64,000 nt of DNA, taken from assembly GCF_902806685.2 (NCBI RefSeq), contig NC_048555.1, positions 5,704,001 to 5,768,000 of the forward strand, in the 5' to 3' direction. The position numbers and the translations under genes were made by a program. Below, one piece after another: positions 35,901-45,700 of the stretch (the stretch's first letter is position 1; each line of letters begins with the position of its first letter). The notes beneath the pieces are model-generated. The model ran no database searches. It saw only the letters and a program-made list of their open reading frames with translations, and was not told the origin of the DNA. Source of the DNA: Maniola hyperantus. Taxonomy: Eukaryota > Arthropoda > Insecta > Lepidoptera > Nymphalidae.

Positions 35901-38900
35901 TCTTACCTTATTGTAAGTACAAATAAAATGATTTTACATGGCAACAAATATTGCACATCGAACTTTAGAAAGAGATAAGTTTCGTTGAGCGTTGTCTCTA
36001 TCGTTGAAACCGATAAAACGTCACTTAGGTATGAGTGACAAATACGATGCTTTATGAAGCCGAAATCTCTTTCTAAAGTTCGATGTTATTTTTTCTTCAG
36101 ATACAAGTTAGCCCTTGACTGTGATCTGGCCTGGTGGTAAGTGATGATGCAATTTAAGATGGGAGCGTGCTAACATGGGAGGGATATGGCATTTTTTATT
36201 AAACCCTTTGGTTTCTACGCGGCATCGTACCGGAACGCTAAATCAAAGTTGGAATCCTAAAAAGCAACTAATTGGGTATTTGACTCCAATTTTTTTATTA
36301 CTTTATTATAAACTAGTATAAAAATAATGACGTGAAGTGAAAAAACTAATTAAATCGATCAAATAACAAAAAAGTTATAAGCATTTAAATATTTCTGATT
36401 AGACAGAGATAGCGATACAGTAGTTTGACGTCACACCTACTAATGCCATAGTAGCTTCGTGCGGTTTCATACAAATTTTCGATTTGCGAGAGAGGGATAG
36501 AAGACCCTCCCACTCCAAAATTAAAATGCTTGTAACTTTGTAAATCTTTGTCGGATTTTAATATTTTTTTCAGTGTACGTCATTATTTTTATCCTTGTTT
36601 ATAATAAAGTAATAATATTTATCAAATTCAAAAGTAGGCAAATACCCAATTCCAGTTGTACAACTATTACAGGTCACAAGTGGTTTAACATTGGGCTAAA
36701 GTTCGAGCATACATCTACAGAAGGCGAAACTCAATACTACGGGCTATACGAACATTTTATACTGCACACTGCAGCTTTGGCGACCACATTCAGTGGCCCG
36801 CAGTATAAGAGGCTAGAGAGTTATTTGTATGAAGCTCTCTTAGGAACTGAGTATTATAGTGCGATTTTTGCTTCCAACTTGTGGGTTTTACTTTGCAGGT
36901 AAATTAACTGGTTTTTTTTTAAATTAAGTTTAGAGTGAAAAAGATTAGATATAGAGTGTAAAAAGAGTGTACAAAGTATGCCATCTTTGTAAAAAAATTA
37001 GTCACATCAGTACCCATATTATGCGAAAGTGTATTTGTTTGTTGGTTTGTCCTTGAATCACGTCGCAACGGATTAGCGTGATTTTTTGCATGGATAGGGT
37101 TGAAGAACAGGGAGAGTGACATGCTAATTTGTCCTAGAAAATCAAAGAATTTTCGCGGGATTTTAACAAACTATATCCACGCGGACGAAGGCACGGGCAT
37201 TTTCTAGATTTCGAGAAGCAGAGAGAGTGAGAGAAAGAGAGAGTGAGAGTGAGAGAAAGAGGGAGAGAAAGAGAGAGAGAATGCGAGAAAGAGAGAGAAA
37301 GAGTTGCGTGAGAGAGAACAGTGTAATAGAGAGTAGAGTGAGTGAGAGAGTAGGATGAAAGAGTGGGAGAAAGAGAGTAGAGTGACAGAGAGTAGGATGA
37401 AAGACTGGTAGAAAGAGAGTAGAGAGAGAGGAGAGAGTAGAGAAAGAGAGAAATAAACATTTCAATAAATAATAATGTTACTAAAAATATTGTTATCTTT
37501 CCAGGCTCAGTAATGACCAACTACAGTTAGACGTATTGTTAGGATTATTAAACGTTTACCAGAAACTGGAACCTCATCCCTTGTTTGGCACGTCGCCTCA
37601 GCGAATCCACCTGAGTCACACTATAGATAAGCTATTCCAGACAGCCGACGAAAAAGATAAAATGCTAATCTACAAACAATTTAGTGTAAAAAATGAAAGA
37701 CATGTTGGAATCTGGACTGTGATGAAAATAAGGAATTTACACAACAGTGTTGTAAAATCTGTGGAAAAGATTATATGTGATAAATTAACGGCCTATTTTG
37801 ATGAAGTTTCGAACGACAATGAAGATAGATTAGACAATTTGGTAAGTTCGTTAATTTTTTTACTTTTCACATATGTACAAAAATATATTATGGCGTCCAC
37901 TGCTGGACAAATCTTTTCAAAATTCGAATGTACTTCAAAACTAAAAGTATAAAGTGTAAAAAATGAGTTCTCACGCGCCATTTTACTGTATGTGTCAAAT
38001 GGCATGTCAAAAGTACAATTTTAGTCGATATTGTAAATGTGAACCCACAGTGAACCGTACTTATGACATGGCAGTTGACCCAGAGTTAAAATGGCGCGTG
38101 AAAAGTCATTTTTTACGCATTATACTGATGTGTTGTGATTGCGTGTACTCTCAATTAAATATTAAAAATTCCACCGTAAAGGACACAATATCACTCGCTC
38201 TATTACCTTTCCATGCTTTACTGTGACTCGAGTCGAAGCGGAGTAGGGCGTCGAGCCTATGTAATGTTGGCACATTGACCTTTATTTTGACTCAATTTGT
38301 AGCTTCAATAGCTTTTTATTAAAATAGCTGTAACGGATTCGACGAAACTATGGATTTTTATTTTACTGTGGAATGATATTTTACAGATTGAACATTTCAA
38401 ATTGGCTTCAACCTGTCAATTTGTTGAAAGAAATTCAAGGATAGAAGACTTGCTGTTAAGAGCATGGCTCAAAGCTTGTCCTCTTTGCAATAATGTACTG
38501 CAAAGGCATCTCGATGGTAGCTCAGTGTGGCTCTTTAGGTATTTGGAGGGTTTGGCCTCTTTCACCGAATGTTATTTGGAAAAATTTGAACGAAGAAAAA
38601 ATTTAGTAAAGGTAAGTACAGTACGCGGAAGAAAATATTGTACATCAACCTTTAGAAAGAGATAGCGGTTTTGTAGAGCGTTGTCTCTGTCGTTGAGACC
38701 GATAAAACGTCAAACAGTGACAGAGAGAATGCTCTACATAGCCGAAATCTCATTCTAAAGGCCGATGTACAATATTTCCTGCCGGCTACTGTATTCGTCC
38801 TGGTTCGGTCGTACTTGTACACAAATCTATTAATAACGTAGCGCGCTGCATTTCTTCCTTGGAATATTATTAACAGGATGGGTTAATTTCAGGTGATACG

Positions 38901-39918
38901 AAATATAGTGGTACTTCCGTTCAGTGAGGATTGTGTCACCAGTTTATAATGAAATTATTCTTATTGTTAAGAGTAGATGACCTGAATCTGATAGTTCGGT
39001 TCTACATACTAAATAGAAAGATGTGTGTGCATTCAGTGCTGTTTTATGAATAAAATCGCTTCATACCGCGGAAACTATGATTTTCCGGGATAAAAATTAA
39101 CCTACCCATGTGTTAATTTAGGGTATAAGCTCATTCCAAATTTTAGCCGAATCCGGCCAGTAGTTTTTGCCTAATAGAGTAACAACACACTCATACAAAC
39201 TTTCACCTTTAGTGTAGTTGTACTGTTTTAAATAATAAATAGGTATTTAAACTATTTTTTTCAGATACTATATATTATTTCAAACATTCTAAAGACGGGA
39301 AATATAGAAACAGTCCATCTTTTACTTAAATTATTTTTCAAACTTGCAAGTTTTCAATTAGAAAACGAAAACGATGCAATTGCGACTCTATTAACAAATA
39401 CCATAAAGATTATTTTAAAAGAATACGAAGATTTACAACAATATATGTTGAGTACTATGATTTCTAATGCTGATATTAATGAGTTAATTTTACCACTTCT
39501 GGAAAACACTAAATGTATATCTAAAAGAGTTGTTGAATACAAAAACATAATCTTTAATACTGAAGAATGGCAAAAACAACTAAATTCAGTTGCTGATAAT
39601 AAATATATACATAAATGTATGCAACCTGATTTAGACATACAAGAATCAATAAGTATGGAATGTATTGATATAAATGTACAAGGACTGAGGAAAAGTCAAA
39701 CAAATTTTGACCTTGGAGATATAGATTCGCTGTTTGAAGAGAGTGACGGGGAAGAACCAAAAAGCAAAAAGGCAAAATTAGATTTCGATGTCGATAATCT
39801 TATAGTAAGAATCGAATCGGATGTAGAACAGCTGTGTCAAAGTAAAGAGAACATACTCAGTGAATATAAGGGCAGAATTAAGTGTGTTTGTGATAAGTTA
39901 AGAAATATAGTTTCTTAA
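29666..39918 (+). CDS. FIRRM: FIRRM (C1orf112)-like regulator of FIGNL1/RAD51
   Basis: Human FIRRM pairs with the AAA protein FIGNL1 and removes RAD51 from chromatin during recombination and crosslink repair. Exons: 29666-29725 and 29820-29954 (tentative), then 31026-31240, 31705-31862, 32947-33137, 33363-33508, 35032-35161, 35756-35912, 36673-36898, 37505-37841, 38387-38611, 39265-39918. All junctions are GT-AG and in phase, giving about 877 residues; human FIRRM is 853 as I recall. Similarity is by eye to the remembered human protein and collinear: IILSVFTHCRDSE near the N-terminus, LLVVM in the middle, LWVLLCR then IYKQFSVKNERHVGIWTVMK, VWLFRYLEGLASFTE, and a C-terminal KKAKLD patch followed by helices. 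Similarity is low outside these blocks, and a profile search should confirm the family. The protein looks all-helical, with no catalytic motif. An ATTAAA lies at 39986-39991. Confidence 0.72.
30502..30962 (+). mobile_element. Tandem pair of CTAG-type repeats, family B
   Basis: Two copies of a related family lie head to tail (about 30502-30716 and 30717-30962). Each begins GCTTATGCT(T/C)..GACTTCGT, contains GTCCAGTAGTTT, and ends CTTTTCCTTTTATATATTTA. The (CAGT)n run is longer in the second. Other copies are at 52085-52290, 52291-52480 (minus), 61043-61258, 42176-42260 (minus) and two SINE-split copies. It lies in the FIRRM intron 29955-31025. Confidence 0.75.
31344..31560 (-). mobile_element. 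SINE family 2, truncated copy
   Basis: Closely matches the body of the element at 23744 (shared stretches around the buffer motif TTTGAGAACATTATGGAGAA and the TTAATTAATTAAAA end) but lacks the tRNA-like head. It lies in a FIRRM intron. Confidence 0.7.
31889..32860 (+). mobile_element. Cluster of three family A copies, one split by an insertion
   Basis: The first copy (31889-31994 and 32297-32399) is split by about 300 bases with poly(T) on the left, as expected for a minus-oriented retroelement; a possible target duplication GATAT borders it. Two further copies follow at 32410-32600 and about 32610-32860. All are in the FIRRM intron 31863-32946. Confidence 0.7.
33557..33868 (-). mobile_element. 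tRNA-derived SINE, family 1 (FIRRM intron)
   Basis: This is the reverse complement of the element at 41748, from tail (left) to tRNA-like head with B box and A box (right, near 33,800-33,860). It lies in the intron 33509-35031. Slight divergence from the other copies suggests an older insertion. Confidence 0.8.
33990..34315 (+). pseudogene. Non-LTR retrotransposon protein C-terminal remnant
   Basis: An uninterrupted frame ends with a stop at 34313-34315. It contains GSFVFVPFGVKTLGPWGPGA, STGDPRAGSYLGQRISLAIQ and RGNAASILGTMP, a tail I know from the end of many non-LTR reverse-transcriptase ORFs. The rest of the element is missing. The frame is unexpectedly clean, so the insertion may be fairly young. 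It lies in the FIRRM intron 33509-35031. Confidence 0.65.
34537..34846 (-). mobile_element. tRNA-derived SINE, family 1, nested in another repeat
   Basis: Minus-oriented copy with poly(T) on the left from its A tail and the tRNA-like head on the right. It interrupts a minus-oriented CTAGCTTATGCTCCCG-type repeat, whose halves lie at about 34455-34520 and 34850-34945. Confidence 0.8.
35941..36087. mobile_element. MITE family M1, degenerate copy
   Basis: The inner blocks are recognisable (GTTGTCTCTATCGTTGAAAC, TTTCTAAAGTTCGATGT) but the outer termini are lost. It is followed directly by a minus-oriented SINE family 1 fragment (36095-36250). Confidence 0.65.
37010..37206 (-). mobile_element. CTAG-type repeat family A (FIRRM intron)
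   Basis: Minus-oriented copy ending GCACGGGCATTTTCTAG; a purine-rich microsatellite begins immediately after it. Confidence 0.65.
37207..37455 (+). repeat. Purine-rich GAGA microsatellite
   Basis: About 250 bases of GA/GAAA/GAGT units with almost no pyrimidines other than T on this strand, in the FIRRM intron 36899-37504 just before the acceptor of the exon at 37505. Confidence 0.9.
37959..38117. mobile_element. MITE family M3, second copy
   Basis: Arms begin AAAAATGAGTTCTCACGCG and end CGCGTGAAAAGTCATTTTTT. It lies in the FIRRM intron 37842-38386. Confidence 0.7.
38617..38793. mobile_element. MITE family M1 copy abutting a FIRRM splice donor
   Basis: The terminal TACAGTACGCGG starts five bases into the intron, so the donor AAG|GTAAGTACAG is partly supplied by the element. 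The right end reads GCCGGCTACTGTA. Confidence 0.8.
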
Positions 39919-40021
39919 TTGTGATGTACCTAGTTGTTTTCTTTTTTTACTTCTCAGTTCTTACCACGTAGTACTAAAAATCGTTATTAAAATCTACCAC
40001 CCCTTTGCTAAAACGCGGCTA

Positions 40022-40230
40022 AAGGGCTTATTCCACTTTCCTTGATGGTACAGTTACCGTCAAACTAGCCAACTTTGCCATTCAATGATACTGAAAAAAA
40101 TCACAAAGCGAATTTGCTTATAAATTGCTTTTTGGGCAAAGTATCATTGAATGGCAAAGTTGGCTAGTATGACGGAAACTATAGATACCATTTAGGACGT
40201 AGGATTTAGGAAGGTGGAATAACCCCTTAA
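40022..40230. mobile_element. Palindromic MITE, about 210 bp, near FIRRM 3' end
   Basis: Outer arms read GGGCTTATTCCAC and GTGGAATAACCCC. The inner 26-base arms 40063-40088 and 40139-40164 (TAGCCAACTTTGCCATTC and complement) are perfect. Confidence 0.75.
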
Positions 40231-40692
40231 CCCCAAAAGTAGTTTTTGATTTATCGCTTAACAATTAAAGCAAAATTCGAAAAATTGATGTTTCTAAAAA
40301 AAAGTAGTAAAAGTAAAAAAAGTAATAAAAAGTTACGTATGCCCAGTGGCGTGCAGGTCATAGAGGCATAAATGCACTGCTTACCCCAGTTGTAATAGCT
40401 CAATGCATATTTTTCATTATGACCTGCCATTAAACCTGACTAATGCCTGGCTTCAAACCCTGTGCACGCCACTGCGTATGCCCAAGGTTTTTCTTTTGTT
40501 CTAAGTAGCATACTTTATCTAGAAAAATCAGTTCTTCCAAAATTTTCATGTTTACAAACTACTTTTTGGGGTTAGCCACTTTTTAGTAAGAGTACGGCAG
40601 AAATAGGACCTGCGCAAATCCGCGGACGAGACGGTAGAGGATTTTTAAATCAATTTATATTTTATCTTATCCAATCGGAATCTAAATATTAT

Positions 40693-40880
40693 ATACTAGC
40701 TGATCCCCGCGGCTTCGCCCGCGTAGATTTAGGTTTTTAAAGATCCCGTATAGCCTATGTCACTCAGGAATAATGTAGCTTTCTACTGGTGAAAGAATTT
40801 TTAAAATCGGTTCAGTAGTTCTAAAGATTACCCCCTACAAACAAACTTAACGACATTACCTCTTTATATAATACAACGGG
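40693..40880 (+). mobile_element. CTAG-type repeat family C
   Basis: CTAGCTGATCCCCGCGGCTT, AATAATGTAGCTTTCTACTG and GGTTCAGTAGTT, ending CCTCTTTATA. Other copies are at 41440-41630, 57284-57485 and 60228-60425. Confidence 0.65.
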
Positions 40881-40962
40881 CCGTGCAGCAGAAATCGTAA
40901 TATTTTAATTTCGCCATAACTTCAAAACCAAACGTCCAATTTTAATCATTCAAAGACCAAAT

Positions 40963-41128
40963 AATGGGGCCGATTCTCTTGTACACAATCTCTAAACTAA
41001 ACTAAATTAACAGGTCTAAATCTAGTGCTATCCTTTTCCGCAAGCAACATTATGAAAAGGATAGCAATAGATTTAGACGTGCCATTTTAGTTTAGTTTAG
41101 AGATTGTGTACAAAGGAATTAGCCCCAT
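40963..41128. mobile_element. Palindromic MITE, about 165 bp
   Basis: Arms AATGGGGCCGATTCTCTTGT and TTAGCCCCATT, with inner TAAACTAAACTAAA and TTTAGTTTAGTTTA. Confidence 0.75.
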
Positions 41129-41439
41129 TATCTCCATAACCTGTTCTTAGTGATGAAATCATTTATTTTGATAAGGATTAATAGCATGAGTAAAATAAAC
41201 GCGTTTAAATGTAGTCCAAAAAAAATTCAAGATTTTTAAATAAAAAAATGGTTGCTGTGCCTCACTCGACATAGATGGGTATAGTGTGTCGCGGACTTTT
41301 TTGTAGATATTTATAAGATCTACAATTAATTAGAACATTTTATGGTTCTATCTTTTATAGTTTAGGCAGCGTACGCAAAATAAGTAACTTTTCTGGTTGA
41401 TTTTTTACACCTTGTATCCGAAAAACCCAAATATCTTAC

Positions 41440-41630
41440 GGAACCCTATTTTTTTCCAAAATAAAATATAGCCTATGTTACTCGTGGATAATGTAGCTTT
41501 CGAATGGTGAAAGAATTTTTAAAATCGGTCCAGTAGTTTTTGAGCCTATTCAGTACAAACAAACAAACAAACAAACAAACAAACAAACAAACAAAGTTTT
41601 CCTCTTTATAATATTATTATATATTATATA
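41440..41630 (+). mobile_element. CTAG-type repeat family C with (CAAA)n
   Basis: Shares AATAATGTAGCTTTCGA.TGG and the AAAGAATTTTTAAAATCGG block; it contains a nine-unit CAAA microsatellite near 41555-41593. Confidence 0.6.
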
Positions 41631-41644
41631 TTATATATTATATT

Positions 41645-42175
41645 ATATAGTGTAGAAAAGGAAAAGGTGACTGACCGATCTATCAACACACAGTTAAAAC
41701 TACTGGACGAATCGGGCTGAAATTTGGCATGCAGATAGCTCTCCCTGGCGCAGTGGTGAGCGCTGTGGTCTTAATAGTGGGAGGCCCCGGGTTCGATTCC
41801 TGGCAGGGGTTTGGAATTTTATAATTTCTAAATTTCTGGTCTGGTCTGGTGGGAGGCTTCGGCCGTGGCTAGTTACCACCCTACCGGCAAAGCCGTGCCG
41901 CCAAGCGATTTAGCGTTCCGGTACGATGCCGTGTAGAAACCAAAGGGGTATGGGTTTAATAAAAAACTGCCATACCCCTTCCAGGTTAGCCCGCTATCAT
42001 CTTAGACTGCATCATCACTTACCACCAGGTGAGATTGCAGTCAAGGGCTAACTTGTATCTGAATAAAAAAAAAAAAAAAGACATCCGCTAAAGAATTTTT
42101 GAAAATTCATCCCCTAATGGGGTGAAATTTGTGTAGTCCACGCGAACGAAGTTGCGAGCATAAGCTAGTCTATAT
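41645..42175 (-). mobile_element. Family B repeat split by a SINE
   Basis: Minus-oriented halves 41645-41745 and about 42083-42175 flank the SINE at 41748-42078. Confidence 0.7.
41748..42078 (+). mobile_element. tRNA-derived SINE, family 1, near full-length
   Basis: It starts with a tRNA-like head: an A-box region GCGCAGTGGTGAGCGCTGTGG and a B box GGTTCGATTCC. It runs through a body ending AGGTGAGATTGCAGTCAAGG and finishes in poly(A). Related copies lie at 33557-33868 and 34537-34846 (minus), 36095-36250 (minus, partial), 22125-22180 (minus, partial) and 42252-42403 (degenerate). This copy sits inside another repeat. Confidence 0.85.
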
Positions 42176-42593
42176 ATATAAAAGGAATAGCTGACTGACT
42201 GATCTATCAACGCACAGCTTAAACTTTTGAACGGATTGGGCTGAAATTTGCGATGCACCGCCTAGCGACTTAGCGTTCCAGTACGATGCTGTGTAGCAAC
42301 CAAAATATAATAAAGGCTGCCATACCCTTCCAAGTTAGCCTGCATCATCACTCAGCTGAGATTGCAGTCAAGGGCTAACTTGTACCTGAATAAATAAATA
42401 AAAAGACTAACTTTCCACTAGCAATATAACTTGCAGAAGTCGCTGTTGTTCATTATCAATTGCAAGTTTCAGCAACTGAATCGTGTAGTAATTGACTTGT
42501 GAGAAGTAGGTACAACGCAAGCTACTTTTCCAGAGCTAATTTCGGCATGTTTTATGCTAGCGGACCATTTTAGTACAGTAAACTACTTACTAT

Positions 42594-42694
42594 AAGGGCG
42601 CTTACGCACTCATCCGATCCGAGTCCGTGAAAATATAATTTTTATGTCAGTATTTTCATGGATTCGGATCGAATGAGTGCGTGATCGCTCTTAG
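42594..42694. mobile_element. Palindromic MITE, about 100 bp
   Basis: Arms contain ACGCACTCATCCGATCCGA and TCGGATCGAATGAGTGCGT. It lies at the border of the repeat-poor putative 3' UTR. Confidence 0.7.
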
Positions 42695-42774
42695 TCTCAG
42701 ATATACTCGTAGTTTTTTTTTATAATATAGGATAAGGTTTGTTTTAATAAAACTAAGTATATTTCACATTTATA

Positions 42775-42780
42775 TTTATT
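42775..42780 (-). other. Candidate AATAAA polyadenylation signal for Src42A
   Basis: AATAAA on the minus strand, with AT/T-rich sequence just downstream (42,755 and below) and a MITE (42594-42694) immediately beyond. It fits the distal end of the repeat-poor block, but other AATAAA hexamers occur within the block. Confidence 0.3.
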
Positions 42781-45700
42781 GTTGTGTTAAAAAAATCTTT
42801 ACAAATAAGTGATAAAATAATCATAATCATACGTTGCTAATATTACACTGCCGATCGACAACAATCGAATAGTTATAATAAAAAATGATAATATGAGATA
42901 ATGAAGGAATTGAGTTAAATAGCGCAAATGTCTATCGACAGTGTAATATCAGCACAGAGGAAACTTAAAATAGATTTAATTGATACTCGGAGGTAATAAG
43001 ACCTTAGTTCACAGTATCAAATAACATCAGTCACTCTATACGATTTCAACCAATCGCTGACCATCTACGGCTGTACAGTACTGACAACAACGCAATGTCG
43101 TGTAACAGCAACAATTACTAATTAACTTAATAATATCTAACACTCATCCTTCACAAAGTCTTATTCTACACTCTCTTTGTCGCTCCCGTAATAATTGTGA
43201 TGGCGCGCCATTCTATACGCATATATTTACTTAATATTGGCTAACTAATAATAAAATACGAATACATTACTTTATTGCATTGTAGATAGCGAACTTAGTC
43301 ACTGCCAAGTGAAGCCTAAAGCATTTTATACAGCTGTATATAACTTAAAATCTTAATAAATTATCCAAATAATACAGATTAATAAATCGTTTAGGGATCA
43401 TATTTCTAATAAAATCATAAAACGTGACAGGAATAAAACTTATATACTCAAATATAAAAACAATTGTATGGTCGTTTCGCCTCACAATTCCACTCCTTCC
43501 ACGAGTATCAATAATGTGGTGTACAAATTACAATTGCATTACACAAGCAAGCGAATGAGAAAAATATACTTTTGTAAAAATAACTGTATTACACATCTTA
43601 GAGATGTGAGTGTAATTCTATCATCTATAGTTTCAAAAATATTTAACATTTATCCGAATCAAATTATAAATTGAATTATACATTTTCGTAGCGTATCTCG
43701 CTTACGTGCAAGAAATGAACCGAGTAAAATTTTGTGACGTAAAAATGTATAGAATTTTCCGAGGCACCTTATTTGAAATACGTAATTAGAAAACTACATT
43801 TTGTGCGCCATACTTCTCTGTCTTAATTATTATAATCGTGATTCGTCTCATAACACTAAAACCGTTTTCATAAAAATTTGAATCGTTCGAATTATTGGGA
43901 TCCTATTGGAATGGTCGAGAAAGTGGACTTTTGTATCGGCAGTACTCTGTTCCAACATCAACATTCTAAATACATTCAAAACTTCAATAAGCACATAACT
44001 ACATTCTGTACTATTTATTTACAAGTGCGAGAGAAATTCATAAAAACAATCTTTGCTGACTGATTGGAATATTCGTCAATACAATTTACCTTACAAAGAT
44101 AATTGCGTTTAATTGTTCTGAGGATGTAAATAATGTCCCAGGAAATATTGTCGCAAGTGGTCGCGAAAATAAGTAAATACTAAGCACCGGGGTACAACAA
44201 TACAATAAATATTGCACATTTTTAATACAGTGCAAGCTTTTGATGAATGAGTATAAATAACGATGTTGGCATTTTACATAATATACCAACATAGCTAACA
44301 ATACGTTAAACCTAAAAATGTTAGGATACAAAACCTACACGATATTCAAAAATAGGTATTCCTTAGGCCAATTATTTATGTTTTATCTTTAATTTTTAAA
44401 TAGAAATTACGTCACCTATCGTGTCTTCAAAAATAATGTTAGATTAGGTATTATTTGTGGCAACATTAAACTTTCCCTTAAACTAAAGTCTTGGCACAAA
44501 TAAAATATCAATCGAAGATACGTATTGCGTTATTATAATTGATACTAGATAAATATAAGACTACACGAGGACGTAATTACGTTTATAAAGTACGTAGGAA
44601 ACTCAATCGGAGCACACGTTCAATTAAATAAAAACACCGTAAGTATTACGCACATAAATAAAACGACACGTTCAAGACAAACGCACGTACCAAAGCGTAT
44701 AAATTACATAAATAAATTCCTAAGCCTAAATACCCTCAGAACAGTTAATATGTATTTATATAAAATTCAGTTCTTTAATAGGATTATTTGGCATCTATCA
44801 CCATAATCGTTTATTCTACTTTAAACATGGTACACGAAGGTGAAAAATACCGTAATCCGATGCGTCTCTTCCAACATAAACCCTCATGAGTCATGAGATA
44901 CGCATGAGTAATAAAAATCCCTGCCGAACCTAAATTTCCTCCTAATCACACAGACATCCGCGGTCCCGCGCCGCGTCCCCCCCCGCACCCCGCGTCGCCG
45001 CCGCACCCCACAGCGCCCTCGCGTCCCCAGAACTAAGTGGACCGAACTAATACGAAGCTAACCAGACACTAAACTGCTTCTAGCCTCAACTAAATCTACT
45101 ATTTCGCTGCCAAAAAGCTAGGATATTATAAACTCAATTCGTAATAACAGCCGACGATTTTATAACTATATCCAATACCGGTATTTACGTCTAATAATAA
45201 TAACAATGAATCGTATTTTCGGCGAACGTCCATCGACTTATTCGATATAAGAACTGTAAGTTAAGTAGTTAACCTATCCGTACGCTAAAATACATTTAGA
45301 AAAGTTGTAGGCAGTCTTAACTAAACTTACTATCGATATTGAAGAGTAATAAAATTGTTTAAACGGGCAGTAAGAGATGGTCGCAGAGCGTACAAAACTC
45401 GCTACATCAAATCCTTGCCTTGAGAGAATTATTTACTATTAATGTAGTAACGGTAATTTTGTATATTTGTTTATCGTTTTTAGAAAAACGAACTTTTTAT
45501 TCGGTTTGTTCATCTTGCTACAATTTTATTTCCCTTGAATCGATATTAGCCATTACGAATATCGGCTACATCAACATTGGGGTATAAAGTGTCAACTCCG
45601 CGTTACCAAATTTAATACGAACATCGCACACGCAATCTATCAACTATCATTATATTCTATAAGCGCGAAATTTTAATGGTTGTTTTTCCGCAGCAGAACG

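Larger units (their letters stand above)
39919..42754. other. Convergent FIRRM-Src42A intergenic region, mostly repeats
   Basis: After the FIRRM stop and an ATTAAA at 39986-39991, the region is made of palindromic elements (40022-40230, 40963-41128, 42594-42694), two copies of a CTAGCTGATCCCCGCGG-type repeat (40693-40880, 41440-41630), and a CTAG element split by a SINE (41645-42175). It ends with a degenerate SINE (42252-42403). No gene is seen. Confidence 0.7.

Noticed and set aside
37134..37520. Minus-strand frames of 100-128 codons made of Ser/Leu
   Set aside because: Translation of the GAGA microsatellite, not a gene.
41748..42078. tRNA gene (A and B boxes present)
   Set aside because: Several copies with long unrelated bodies and poly(A) tails show that it is the head of a SINE; a cloverleaf is not preserved.
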